A stretch of 16,926 nucleotides of DNA, taken from Rhizobium sp. Q54. GTDB lineage: Bacteria > Pseudomonadota > Alphaproteobacteria > Rickettsiales > UBA1997. Shown in pieces: positions 9,844 to 16,926 of the stretch. How positions within the stretch are numbered: position 1 is the stretch's first letter; each line of letters opens with the position of its first letter. Made by a program: the position numbers and the translations under genes. The DNA lies in assembly GCA_945865745.1 (NCBI GenBank), contig CAMBFP010000007.1:1-16926 (forward strand), in the 5' to 3' direction. Below the pieces are notes generated by a model. That model was not told where the DNA came from. It saw nothing but the letters and a program-made list of their open reading frames with translations, and ran no database searches.

Positions 9844-12009
9844 CTAGGCGTAGAATTTTTGTTTTTTCCCTGCCATGTCGAGAAGTAATTTGCTCACTTC
9901 AAAACGCTTTCCATGCTTCTTATTTAGCTCTTGCAGCTTCATCACAACATTGTCTATTCCACAAGAATCAACATACTTAAGAACGCCGCCACGAAAAGGT
10001 GGGAAGCCACAACCCATAATCATCGCCATGTCAAGGTAGGAAGCATTTTTGACTACATTTTCTTCCAAACATTTCGCCGCTTCATTTGCCATCATCAAGA
10101 TACAGCGATCGATAATTTCTTCATCACGTATGTAAATTGCGTGAATATTTTTAGCACTTCTCACCTTCGATAAAATTGCATTGACCTCGCCATTAACCTG
10201 ATTTTGCGCCGCGTGAATGTAAAATCCTTTACCGACTTTTTTACCTAAAAGCGTTTTGTGATTTTGATAAATTTCTTCAAGAATATCAGCAACTCGCATA
10301 CGCTCTCCGTAGGATTCATGCAAGGAGTGAGCAACTTTTACACCAACATCAATTCCCACAACATCAGCAAGAATAAATGGCCCCATTGGCATACCGAATT
10401 TTTCGATTACGGAATCGATGCGTTTAACCTCAGCGCCTTCTTGCAACAAATATGCCGCTTCATTCATGTAAGGAAGGAGTATTCGATTCACTAAAAATCC
10501 GGCGACATCTTTAACTACGATCGGCGTTTTTCCTAGCTTCTTGGACAATTTTACAATTGTCGCCACCGCAGCATCAGAAGTTTTTTCGCCACGAATTACT
10601 TCAACAAGTGGCATACGATTTACCGGATTAAAAAAATGCATTCCCACAAATCGCTCAGGATTTTGTAAGACGCTCGCCATTTCAGAAATCGAAAGAGAAG
10701 AAGTGTTCGAAGCAATCACGGTATTTTTTTCGACCTTAGTTTCCGCTTCGGCCAAAATAGTTTTCTTCACCGCCATATTTTCGACTACAGCCTCGATGAC
10801 TAAATCAGCATGTGCAAAACCAGTGTAATCAAGACTAGTTGTCACATTGCCGATTTTAAAATTAATCTGCTCCTGAGTTAGTTTTTTAATTTTTTTAAGC
10901 TGATCAAAGATTTTAATAATCTGATTGTAACCCAGAGCTATAGCCTTCTGGGTAATATCTTTAACGCGAACATTGATGCCATTGTTAGCGAAGAGCCAAG
11001 CAATTCCGCCGCCCATCACTCCAGCCCCTAGTACGGCAACGTTTTCTACATCAACTCCAACGACATCACTTCCAACGCCAGAATCTTTTTTTAGCGCTTC
11101 GTTGGTGAAGAAAATTTCGATTAAATTTTTTGAAATATCGCCGACGCAAAGTTCACAAAATGCATCAAGTTCAGTTTTAAAACCACGCACGCCGTAAGTT
11201 CGACCATAAGTTCTTTTAATCACCTCCAAAGCTACGAATGGAGCTGGGTAACGACCTTTGGTTTTCTCCCATAAATCTTTTTGCGCGAAATAAAAAATCA
11301 GGAATTTTCCGAATAAAAGCGTTTCGAAAATAAAGCGTTTTTTGCGCGCTTCGCTTCTAAGGCTTAAATAGCGATTGCTCTCCGGATTCTTTAAAATTTC
11401 ATTAGCAAATTGACTGAGTTTTTCAGTCAAAAATTCTTCACGTATTAACTCATCTACAAGCCCGATTTTCAAAGCTTTGCGAGCATCAACTGCCTTTCCC
11501 GGAAGAATGATTTTTAGAGCCTCGGGCAAGCCAACTAATTTCGGTAGACGTTGCGTTCCGCCAAAGCCAGGAATAATTCCAAGGTTAACCTCTGGCAATC
11601 CAAGTTGTGTTTTTGGATTGGCAATCGCCACACGATATTTACAAGCCAAAGCAAGTTCTAAACCACCACCAAGGCAGGCGCCATTAATTACAGCAATGGT
11701 TGGAATTTTTAGAGCCGCAATTTTATTCATGATTTCTTGACCGCGAGAAACTTTCGCAAATGCATCTTTGGGATCACGCAAATCTTTAATTTCATTGATG
11801 TCTGCACCAGCAATAAAAATATCTTTTTTAGCCGAAGTAATCACCAGCACCCTAGCCGCTTTATTTCCACTTAATACATTCAGCACCTGCTCAATTTCCG
11901 CCATTACTGGAGCGGAGAGCTTGTTAACTTTTTCGTTTGGAAGATCGAGGACAAGGCTTGCAACGCCTTTTTTATCGATATTTAGAGAGAGGTTTTTTGC
12001 TAAAAACAT
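9844..12009 (-). CDS. fadB: FadB/FadJ-type enoyl-CoA hydratase / 3-hydroxyacyl-CoA dehydrogenase
   Basis: A 721-residue fusion enzyme catalysing two consecutive steps of fatty-acid beta-oxidation. The N-terminal crotonase domain (1-190) has the oxyanion segment IAGAD, the GACLGGGLELAL motif with E118, and E140 in LGLPEVNLGIIPGFGG, the pair of catalytic glutamates. The dehydrogenase domain begins about 320 with NAD motif GAGVMGGG (328-335), catalytic His458 in GMHFFNPV and its partner E470, 12 residues on as expected. A second C-terminal dehydrogenase domain follows from about 505 to 700. A separate thiolase (FadA) is needed but is not in the window. The gene leads directly into mnhD. Whether it is closer to FadB or FadJ I cannot tell. 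Confidence 0.93.
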   Translation of the reverse strand: MFLAKNLSLNIDKKGVASLVLDLPNEKVNKLSAPVMAEIEQVLNVLSGNKAARVLVITSAKKDIFIAGADINEIKDLRDPKDAFAKVSRGQEIMNKIAALKIPTIAVINGACLGGGLELALACKYRVAIANPKTQLGLPEVNLGIIPGFGGTQRLPKLVGLPEALKIILPGKAVDARKALKIGLVDELIREEFLTEKLSQFANEILKNPESNRYLSLRSEARKKRFIFETLLFGKFLIFYFAQKDLWEKTKGRYPAPFVALEVIKRTYGRTYGVRGFKTELDAFCELCVGDISKNLIEIFFTNEALKKDSGVGSDVVGVDVENVAVLGAGVMGGGIAWLFANNGINVRVKDITQKAIALGYNQIIKIFDQLKKIKKLTQEQINFKIGNVTTSLDYTGFAHADLVIEAVVENMAVKKTILAEAETKVEKNTVIASNTSSLSISEMASVLQNPERFVGMHFFNPVNRMPLVEVIRGEKTSDAAVATIVKLSKKLGKTPIVVKDVAGFLVNRILLPYMNEAAYLLQEGAEVKRIDSVIEKFGMPMGPFILADVVGIDVGVKVAHSLHESYGERMRVADILEEIYQNHKTLLGKKVGKGFYIHAAQNQVNGEVNAILSKVRSAKNIHAIYIRDEEIIDRCILMMANEAAKCLEENVVKNASYLDMAMIMGCGFPPFRGGVLKYVDSCGIDNVVMKLQELNKKHGKRFEVSKLLLDMAGKKQKFYA

Positions 12010-12015
12010 AAAGAA

Positions 12016-12215
12016 TTAACTAATTTTGATTTTCCATTTTTGGCTAAGATATTTTTCTAATGACCGCCTTTTTGCGGCAAGAAAGCGATCGCAGATAATT
12101 AATTCAGCAACATATCCATTAAAAAACCTCTGTCTTAACAGCCCAATAATTGGATTAAAGAAAACATGAGATGCGGTTTTTTCATTTTTTGAAGAATGAA
12201 ATTTTAGACCAAATT
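12016..12215 (-). pseudogene. Start-less reading frame between trxB and fadB, possible gene remnant
   Basis: This 206-bp gap holds an open minus-strand frame of about 65 codons that ends at TAA 12016-12018, six bases before the fadB ATG. It enters out of frame from within the end of trxB. Read in full it contains FNPIIGLLRQRFF and NGYVAELIICDRFLAAKRR, which look protein-like. No ATG, GTG or TTG lies in this frame after trxB. The G-x-x-AE pattern faintly recalls the start of YraN-type proteins, but not enough to name it. It may be a decayed gene, a frameshifted gene or a chance frame. Confidence 0.3.
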
Positions 12216-13154
12216 TTAATGAGCTAAAAACTTTTCAATTTCGAGAGCGGCCATGCAGCCAGTGCCTGCAGCTGTTACGGCTTGGCGGTAGATTTTATCT
12301 TGGATATCACCAGCGGCGTAAACGCCAGGAATATTTGTCGAAGTCGATCCTGGCTTGGTTATAATGTATCCTTCTGAATCAATCGCGAGACCGGTATCTT
12401 TGAATAAGCCTGAATTTGGTTTGTGACCAATGGCGATAAAAATGCCGTCGATTTTCATTTCCCGAATCTCGCCAGTAGAAGTATTCTTAAGGCGCGCGCC
12501 AGTAACAGTTTTTGGAGTTTCAGATCCGATAACTTCATCCAAAGCATGATTCCAAATTACTTCGATTTTCGGATTTTTGAAAAGGCGATCTTGCAAAATT
12601 TTCTCTGACCTGAAGCTGTCGCGACGATGCACAACATAAATTTTGCTCGCATGATTTGTTAAGTACAAAGCCTCTTCAACTGCGCTATTACCACCTCCAA
12701 CAACGATCACTTCTTTACCGCGAAAGAAAAATCCGTCGCAAGTCGCACAGCCAGAAACGCCAAATCCTTGGTATTTTTTTTCTGACTCTAAGCCAAGCCA
12801 CTTTGCTTGCGCACCCGTTGCGATTATAACAGCATCGGCTTCACAAACATCTCCCGACTCACCGATTAACTTGAATGGACGTTGAGAAAAATCGACCTGC
12901 GTGATGTGATCATAAAGAATTTTAGTACCAACATGCTCAGCTTGTTTTTGCATTTGCTCCATCAGCCAAGGACCTTGAATCACCTCGGCAAAACCCGGAT
13001 AATTTTCGACATCAGTTGTAATCGTTAATTGTCCGCCCGGAGCATTTCCGTTAATTATTATTGGCTGCAAATTTGCACGTGCCGCGTAGATTGCCGCAGA
13101 AAAACCGGCGGGGCCTGAGCCGATGATGGCTAATTTTGTTTTGTGAGTTGTCAT
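12216..13154 (-). CDS. trxB: Thioredoxin reductase
   Basis: This FAD enzyme passes electrons from NADPH to thioredoxin. The 312 residues are typical of the low-molecular-weight bacterial form. FAD motif GSGPAG is at 12-17, the redox pair C136-C139 is in CATC followed by D140, NADPH motif GGGNSA is at 153-158, the 2'-phosphate-binding HRRD is at 176-179, and the FAD-binding YAAGD is at 279-283. It supports cytosolic thiol repair and ribonucleotide reduction. It follows fabG on the same strand after a 121-bp gap that carries a palindromic repeat, so it may have its own transcript start. Confidence 0.97.
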   Translation of the reverse strand: MTTHKTKLAIIGSGPAGFSAAIYAARANLQPIIINGNAPGGQLTITTDVENYPGFAEVIQGPWLMEQMQKQAEHVGTKILYDHITQVDFSQRPFKLIGESGDVCEADAVIIATGAQAKWLGLESEKKYQGFGVSGCATCDGFFFRGKEVIVVGGGNSAVEEALYLTNHASKIYVVHRRDSFRSEKILQDRLFKNPKIEVIWNHALDEVIGSETPKTVTGARLKNTSTGEIREMKIDGIFIAIGHKPNSGLFKDTGLAIDSEGYIITKPGSTSTNIPGVYAAGDIQDKIYRQAVTAAGTGCMAALEIEKFLAH

Positions 13155-13184
13155 TTTCTTAAATTTGCGTTCATTAATTAAAGT

Positions 13185-13260
13185 ACTTCGACAGGCTTAA
13201 AATGATTATTTGCCAATTTGAAATAGCATTACCAACCCTCACCCCTGAGCCTATCGAAGA
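13185..13260. repeat. Palindromic repeat between fabG and trxB
   Basis: The inverted arms 13185-13199 (ACTTCGACAGGCTTA) and 13246-13260 (TGAGCCTATCGAAGA) pair at 12 of 15 bases around a 46-nt interior. The reverse complement of the right arm and flank (TCTTCGATAGGCTCAGGGG, then TGA) is nearly the same as the left side of the element at 5008. This is the third member of a CTTCGA-rich palindrome family in the window. Confidence 0.65.
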
Positions 13261-13275
13261 TTTAACACAGATAGT

Positions 13276-14013
13276 TTAGTTCATAAACATTCCGCCATTC
13301 ACATGAAGCGTATGGCCTGTAATGTAAGATGCGTCTTCGCTTGCGAGAAAGGCTACAGCTTTAGCAATGTCAGTCGCCTCGCCCATTGCCCCATTAGGAA
13401 TTTTTGCAAGAATTAATGCTCTTTGTTGGTCGTTTAAAACATCCGTCATTGGGCTTTGAATAAAGCCTGGAGCAACACAATTGATTGTGATGCCGCGGGA
13501 AGAAACTTCCTGCGCAAGTGATTTGCTCATGCCAATCATTCCAGCTTTTGAAGCGACATAATTCGACTGACCAGGATTTCCGGTTACGCCAACAATCGAA
13601 GTAATGTTGATGATGCGACCATATTTACGACGCATCATTTTCTTAATCGCGTTACGATTGAGAATGAAAGTTGATTTGAGATTTACGTCAATCACGTGAT
13701 CAAAGTCTTCGTTCTTCATTCGCAAAACTAAATTATCTTTAGTGATCCCCGCATTGCAGACTAGAATATCAATTTGACCGACAAGCTCTTCAGCCTTGTC
13801 AAATAAGGCATCAACCTCTGTCACGTCAGATAAATTGCAGGTTAGAAATTTTACATCGCCACCAATTTCGCTTGCTAACTCCTGTAACTTTTCTTCGCGA
13901 GTTGAAGATAAAACTAACCGCGCACCTTGCTTGGCTAGAGTCTTGGCAATTGCCGATCCAATGCCTCCAGTGGCACCAGTTACTAAGACGTTTTTTCCGG
14001 TAAGTCTGAACAT
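13276..14013 (-). CDS. fabG: 3-oxoacyl-[acyl-carrier-protein] reductase
   Basis: This short-chain dehydrogenase uses NADPH to reduce 3-oxoacyl-ACP in each round of fatty-acid synthesis. The 245 residues fit FabG. The cofactor motif TGATGGIG is at 12-19, NAG at 87-89, and the catalytic residues are N111 (VNLKS), S139 (ITSIVG), Y152 and K156 (YVASK). The GFIQSPMT and C-terminal ITGHTLHVNGGMFM segments are also characteristic. It sits 10 bp after cvpA, probably in a COQ9-cvpA-fabG message, not in the usual fabD-fabG-acpP cluster. Some FabG-like enzymes act as acetoacetyl-CoA reductases (PhaB), but the motifs favour FabG. Confidence 0.93.
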   Translation of the reverse strand: MFRLTGKNVLVTGATGGIGSAIAKTLAKQGARLVLSSTREEKLQELASEIGGDVKFLTCNLSDVTEVDALFDKAEELVGQIDILVCNAGITKDNLVLRMKNEDFDHVIDVNLKSTFILNRNAIKKMMRRKYGRIINITSIVGVTGNPGQSNYVASKAGMIGMSKSLAQEVSSRGITINCVAPGFIQSPMTDVLNDQQRALILAKIPNGAMGEATDIAKAVAFLASEDASYITGHTLHVNGGMFMN

Positions 14014-14023
14014 AAATTTTAGG

Positions 14024-14767
14024 TTATTTGTTAATTATTTCGATTAGTTGATTCATTTTTTCGATATTCTTTTTGCTGTAACCACTGTCTCCCATGGCTC
14101 TTAATTCTTCATCTGTCATTGGCTTAGCATTTTCGTCAATCGCAGGACCATCAACGGCTTCCGAAGATTTTTCTTTGATGATTTCGTCAATTTTGTTTTT
14201 CAAAAGATCCTCAGGTTTTGGCATAACGTGATCAAAATTTTGCGTGATTGCTTCAAAGAATTTTATTACGAGAGGACCAACCATCTCACCAGAAAATTTC
14301 AACAAGCTACGACATTTTGCCTTTTCCAACAGCTCCGGTTCTTTTTTTGCATCCTTCAATTTGTTGCCAAGAACAAGATCGTAAGCGCTGAAGTAAACCG
14401 AATAAATAACGCCAAAAATTAGCAGCGTTTTTACGAAGCCAAAAAGCAAACCAAGAGAGCGATCAAAAATTCTCGGCATCTTTTTATAAAAAGATTCACG
14501 TAAGCCCGAGGTCGAAAAGGCGGTGATTAAAAATACCAAAGCAAATACACCACTTCGCGTCACTAAATCGACTGCCATTTTACTCTCGAAATGAGCAGCA
14601 AGAAGATTGGTTATATAGGGTGTAAGAAAGTAAGAAATGGTCAAAGATATCACCCAATTAAACAGAGCGAAAATTTCTTTTACAAAACCACGAAGAACTG
14701 CCGTAAGCACAAAAATGGCTGTGAAGGCAAGAAATATTAGATCAAGAGTATTGAATGTCGTAGCCAT
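14024..14767 (-). CDS. cvpA: CvpA family membrane protein
   Basis: A 247-residue protein with four membrane helices in the N-terminal half (about 8-28, 32-52, 66-85 and 105-134) and a charged, probably cytosolic tail. The opening LDLIFLAFTAIFVLTAVLRG followed by FVKEIF and then the ALFNWVISL helix is the CvpA (colicin V production protein) pattern, including the conserved RGF segment between helices 1 and 2. In E. coli CvpA is needed for colicin V export and affects envelope robustness; its molecular role is not settled. In other proteobacteria it is often next to purF or radA, but here it lies between COQ9 (3 bp away) and fabG. Confidence 0.85.
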   Translation of the reverse strand: MATTFNTLDLIFLAFTAIFVLTAVLRGFVKEIFALFNWVISLTISYFLTPYITNLLAAHFESKMAVDLVTRSGVFALVFLITAFSTSGLRESFYKKMPRIFDRSLGLLFGFVKTLLIFGVIYSVYFSAYDLVLGNKLKDAKKEPELLEKAKCRSLLKFSGEMVGPLVIKFFEAITQNFDHVMPKPEDLLKNKIDEIIKEKSSEAVDGPAIDENAKPMTDEELRAMGDSGYSKKNIEKMNQLIEIINK

Positions 14768-14770
14768 GGA

Positions 14771-15472
14771 TTAAGAAAATAAACGAAAGAATGGGAGATT
14801 TTTAACAATCTCTTTCGGCGAGCGCGGCAAACCTTTTTCATTAAGAAAAATTTCGCAAAAAGTTTTTTTAGCCAGAAAGTTTTTAGCTTGGGATTTTAAC
14901 TTCTCGAAATGCATCACTTTTTCTATTTCAACATCGATAAAATTATTAATATCACCGTCCTTTAGAAAAATCGAAACGGCACGAAAGATAATTTTACCGA
15001 GAGTTACTCTTTTGGTGTAGTAGTTGAAGTCAGTTGATTGATCACCGATATTTTGCCAAATAAAATCGGCGATCTTGTAACAAGCTTGCAAACCTTGAAA
15101 TGCAGGCCTTGGACCAGTTTCAAGCGAGGTAAAGTTTTTGGGATTTAGATAAAAATTAATTAACCTCTGCAAAGCAATTTTATTTTCTTTCTCAACTTCA
15201 AATCTCGCGTAAAGCGAAAGGCGGATTTTATCGCGGATTTTTTTTCCCTCGAGACCTCCGAGCAATTCCGCAGATTTCTCATTTTGCGATTCAAAATAAA
15301 ATTCCGCTAAATCAAGCAGGCCGTTTTCAAAAATTAACGGTAGAAAGTTTTCGCCAATCCCGCAATTCGCAGCGGCCTTAGCGAGCGCTTCCTTGCTCCA
15401 TCCGTCGAAAGCGCAAGTTTTTAGAAATTCTTTAAGGATTTTTTGTTTAGTTTCTGGAGAGTCGAGAATCAT
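14771..15472 (-). CDS. coq9: COQ9 family protein (ubiquinone biosynthesis)
   Basis: The product has 233 residues. A TetR-like helical N-terminus (about 5-60, FDGWSKEALAKAAANCG) is followed by the COQ9 core, whose signature is around 138-170: FIWQNIGDQSTDFNYYTKR then VTLGKIIFRAVSIFL, equivalent to the family's 'D.NWYTKR..L..vy..t'. COQ9 proteins bind lipid, including quinone precursors, and support the COQ7 hydroxylase step in mitochondria and Alphaproteobacteria. In many Alphaproteobacteria this gene is divergent from rpsU; here it is divergent from argD. It heads the run COQ9-cvpA-fabG. The C-terminal 40 residues are lysine-rich and less conserved. Confidence 0.88.
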   Translation of the reverse strand: MILDSPETKQKILKEFLKTCAFDGWSKEALAKAAANCGIGENFLPLIFENGLLDLAEFYFESQNEKSAELLGGLEGKKIRDKIRLSLYARFEVEKENKIALQRLINFYLNPKNFTSLETGPRPAFQGLQACYKIADFIWQNIGDQSTDFNYYTKRVTLGKIIFRAVSIFLKDGDINNFIDVEIEKVMHFEKLKSQAKNFLAKKTFCEIFLNEKGLPRSPKEIVKNLPFFRLFS

Positions 15473-15476
15473 TAAA

Positions 15477-15502
15477 TTTAGATTTTAGATTTAGATTTTA
15501 GT
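15477..15502. repeat. Tandem 13-bp repeat in the COQ9-argD divergent gap
   Basis: Two copies of TTTAGATTTTAGA lie head to tail (15477-15489 and 15490-15502), differing only at the last base. They lie directly upstream of the COQ9 start, in the only space available for both divergent promoters (73 bp). No convincing -35/-10 pair is visible on either strand. The repeat could be an operator or simple slippage. Confidence 0.6.
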
Positions 15503-15545
15503 TTTATCTGCACGCGCTTTAATTTTTCTAAAGTTAAAAATCAAA

Positions 15546-16724
15546 ATGACTACATCTCCCAGCCTTCTTCCTGTTCATAAACGCTATAAAGTTACATTTT
15601 CGCATGGCGAAGGCGCTTATCTTTTCGATAATGATGGAAAAAAATATCTCGATTTTGGTGCGGGAATTGCGGTAAATGCTCTCGGTCATTGCCATCCAAA
15701 AATGGTTGAAGCTATTACGAATCAAGCAAAAAAGCTTTGGCATGTTTCGAATATTTACAATGGCAATGAGCTCAATAACTATGCCGATAGATTGGTTGCC
15801 AATACCTTTGCTGATTACGTCTTCTTCTGTAATTCCGGCGCAGAAAGTATCGAATGCATAATAAAGATGATTCGTCGTTATTTTTTCTGCAAAAATCAGC
15901 CGAACAAAAATCGCATTATCACTTTCACCGGCGCATTTCACGGTCGCACAATTGCCACAATTTCTGCCGCCGCTAAAGAAAAATATCTCGAAGGCTTCAG
16001 ACCTGCGCTCGATGGTTTCGACAATGTTGAGTTTGGAAATATCGAAGCAGTTAAAAATGCAATCACCGAAAACACTGCAGGAATCTTAATTGAACCAATC
16101 CAGGGCGAGGAGGGAATTCGAGCTTCTGAAAAAAAATTCCTTCAAGAATTACGTAAAATTGCCGACGAAAAAAATCTCCTTCTCGCCTTCGATGAAGTTC
16201 AGTGCGGCATGGGCAGAACCGGACATCTTTTCGCCCACAATTTCTACGACGTAAAACCCGACATTGTTGGCACCGCCAAAGCAATCGCTGGCGGCTTTCC
16301 CCTTGGCGCATGTCTCGCAACAAAAGAAGCTGCAAGCGGAATGACTATCGGTGTTCATGGCACAACCTACGGCGGCAATCCACTGGCCATGGCCGTGGCA
16401 GGCGCAGTTCTTGACGTTATGCTCGAAAAAAACTTTTTAGAAAACGTTAGAAAAATTGGCTACGAGTTAAAATCTGAGCTTCAAAATCTTCACAAAAAAT
16501 TCCCGAATATCGTCGACGAAATCCGCGGTGTCGGCCTAATGCTCGGAATCAAAATCAACGAAAAAATTATGAATACTGAGATGACTCAGAAGCTTATAAA
16601 TCAAGGTCTATTAGTAGTTCCAGCTAGTGATAATGTGATCCGTTTACTTCCACCTTTGAACATCACTTCAAAACAAGTGAAAGAGGCGATTGAGAAATTA
16701 AGGAAAGCCTTTTCATCTTTTTAA
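15546..16724 (+). CDS. argD: Acetylornithine aminotransferase
   Basis: A PLP-dependent class-III aminotransferase that makes N-acetylornithine in arginine synthesis; many ArgD enzymes also serve as succinyldiaminopimelate aminotransferase for lysine. The 392 residues are full length. Visible features are the substrate/PLP segment CNSGAESIE (95-103), FHGRT (131-135), EPIQGEEG (183-190), D216 in FDEVQ, which binds the PLP ring, and K245 in GTAKAIAGGFPLGA, which forms the Schiff base. The C-terminal PASDNVIRLLPPLNIT is typical. It is divergent from COQ9. Its last 100 bases are repeated, inverted, at the right edge of the window. The exact substrate range cannot be read from sequence. Confidence 0.93.
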   Translation: MTTSPSLLPVHKRYKVTFSHGEGAYLFDNDGKKYLDFGAGIAVNALGHCHPKMVEAITNQAKKLWHVSNIYNGNELNNYADRLVANTFADYVFFCNSGAESIECIIKMIRRYFFCKNQPNKNRIITFTGAFHGRTIATISAAAKEKYLEGFRPALDGFDNVEFGNIEAVKNAITENTAGILIEPIQGEEGIRASEKKFLQELRKIADEKNLLLAFDEVQCGMGRTGHLFAHNFYDVKPDIVGTAKAIAGGFPLGACLATKEAASGMTIGVHGTTYGGNPLAMAVAGAVLDVMLEKNFLENVRKIGYELKSELQNLHKKFPNIVDEIRGVGLMLGIKINEKIMNTEMTQKLINQGLLVVPASDNVIRLLPPLNITSKQVKEAIEKLRKAFSSF

Positions 16725-16924
16725 ATATTTTCTGAATTCATAGCTCTTGTGATGATTGCTTCTAAAGCATGGCGCTTATCCGAAATCTAGAAAAGTTCAT
16801 CGCAAACTTAAATCTCAAAAGATCGAATCAATTTCAAAATTGACTCAACCCCAATTCCTGCCTCTTCCACTTGTTTAGAAGTGATGTTCAAAGGTGGAAG
16901 TAAACGGATCACATTATCACTAGC
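16623..16924. repeat. Inverted 65-bp repeat formed by the 3' ends of two facing ArgD-like genes
   Basis: The arms 16623-16687 and 16860-16924 match at 63 of 65 bases in opposite orientation, with a 172-bp interior. The identity stops abruptly at the inner edge, where both frames continue with unrelated codons. It continues to, or past, the window edge on the outer side. Confidence 0.85.
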
Positions 16925-16926
16925 CG
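16808..16926 (-). CDS. Second ArgD-like aminotransferase, 3' end only
   Basis: A minus-strand frame enters from the right edge and stops at TAA 16808-16810, giving 39 complete codons. It starts with ASDNVIRLLPPLNITSKQVE, nearly identical to the argD tail, then differs: EAGIGVESILKLIRSFEI instead of EAIEKLRKAFSSF. It is thus the C-terminus of another ArgD/class-III aminotransferase facing argD tail to tail. Most of the gene lies outside the window, so whether it is intact cannot be judged. Confidence 0.75.
   Translation of the reverse strand, partial: ASDNVIRLLPPLNITSKQVEEAGIGVESILKLIRSFEI

Noticed and set aside
12085..12092. GCGATCGC palindrome resembling the cyanobacterial HIP1 octamer
   Set aside because: Only a single copy was noticed; expected by chance and unrelated to this kind of genome.
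12119..12181. AAAAAACC / GGTTTTTT inverted repeat in the trxB-fadB gap, as a small-RNA terminator
   Set aside because: The arms are almost all A/T with a loop of about 45 nt; too weak to call a terminator.
16721..16786. Minus-strand frame of 21 codons in the argD downstream gap (SDKRHALEAIITRAMNSENI)
   Set aside because: It looks protein-like but is bounded by a stop just upstream and has no start; too short to support.
16725..16859. Inverted argD tail as an amplification or assembly chimera
   Set aside because: The sequence between the arms is not mirrored and both frames carry on with different codons, so a simple fold-back artefact does not explain it, though misassembly cannot be fully excluded.

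Overview
The window looks like chromosomal DNA from an AT-rich alphaproteobacterium with compact, mostly housekeeping gene content. The alphaproteobacterial signals are a COQ9-family protein, an IalB-like secreted protein, dispersed Mrp-type antiporter subunits, and a palindromic repeat inserted in frame in a protein gene (a habit best known from Rickettsia). An arginine-pathway aminotransferase (argD) and asd point to a lineage with more biosynthesis than classical Rickettsia. The placement is inferred from gene content; no rRNA gene is present to confirm it.

Layout. 1-307 holds the 3' end of yaaA (+). 351-3469 is a minus-strand block: a NuoK/MnhC-like membrane protein, mnhE and ligA. A small opposite-strand ORF and a large nested hairpin lie between the first two. 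3485-6090 is a plus-strand block: an IalB-like secreted protein, gap and asd. A strong hairpin terminator (6167-6198) separates asd from a convergent outer-membrane beta-barrel gene. 6977-15472 is a long minus-strand run, in order of transcription: COQ9, cvpA, fabG, trxB, a fadB-type two-domain beta-oxidation enzyme, mnhD and a second, degenerate MnhD/NuoN-like subunit. argD is transcribed divergently from COQ9. At the right edge, the tail of a second ArgD-like gene faces argD.

Function. The genes cover DNA replication and repair (ligA), envelope and ion homeostasis (mnhE, mnhC-like, two mnhD-like, the barrel protein, cvpA), redox balance (trxB, yaaA), fatty-acid synthesis and breakdown (fabG, fadB), ubiquinone biosynthesis (COQ9), lower glycolysis or gluconeogenesis (gap) and amino-acid synthesis (asd, argD). 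The coenzyme-site residues of Gap suggest NADP(H) use, which would suit gluconeogenesis fed by beta-oxidation; this is inference.

No clear new defence or mobile system was found. The most unusual items are: (a) a palindromic repeat coding for about 19 residues inside ligA, with related copies in two intergenic gaps; (b) a 65-bp, near-identical inverted repeat formed by the 3' ends of two facing ArgD-like genes; (c) a roughly 108-nt nested hairpin between two antiporter genes; (d) an MnhD paralogue without the expected proton-path Glu and Lys, start-stop coupled to a normal MnhD; (e) a start-less reading frame between trxB and fadB. The leaders I examined lack recognisable Shine-Dalgarno sequences.
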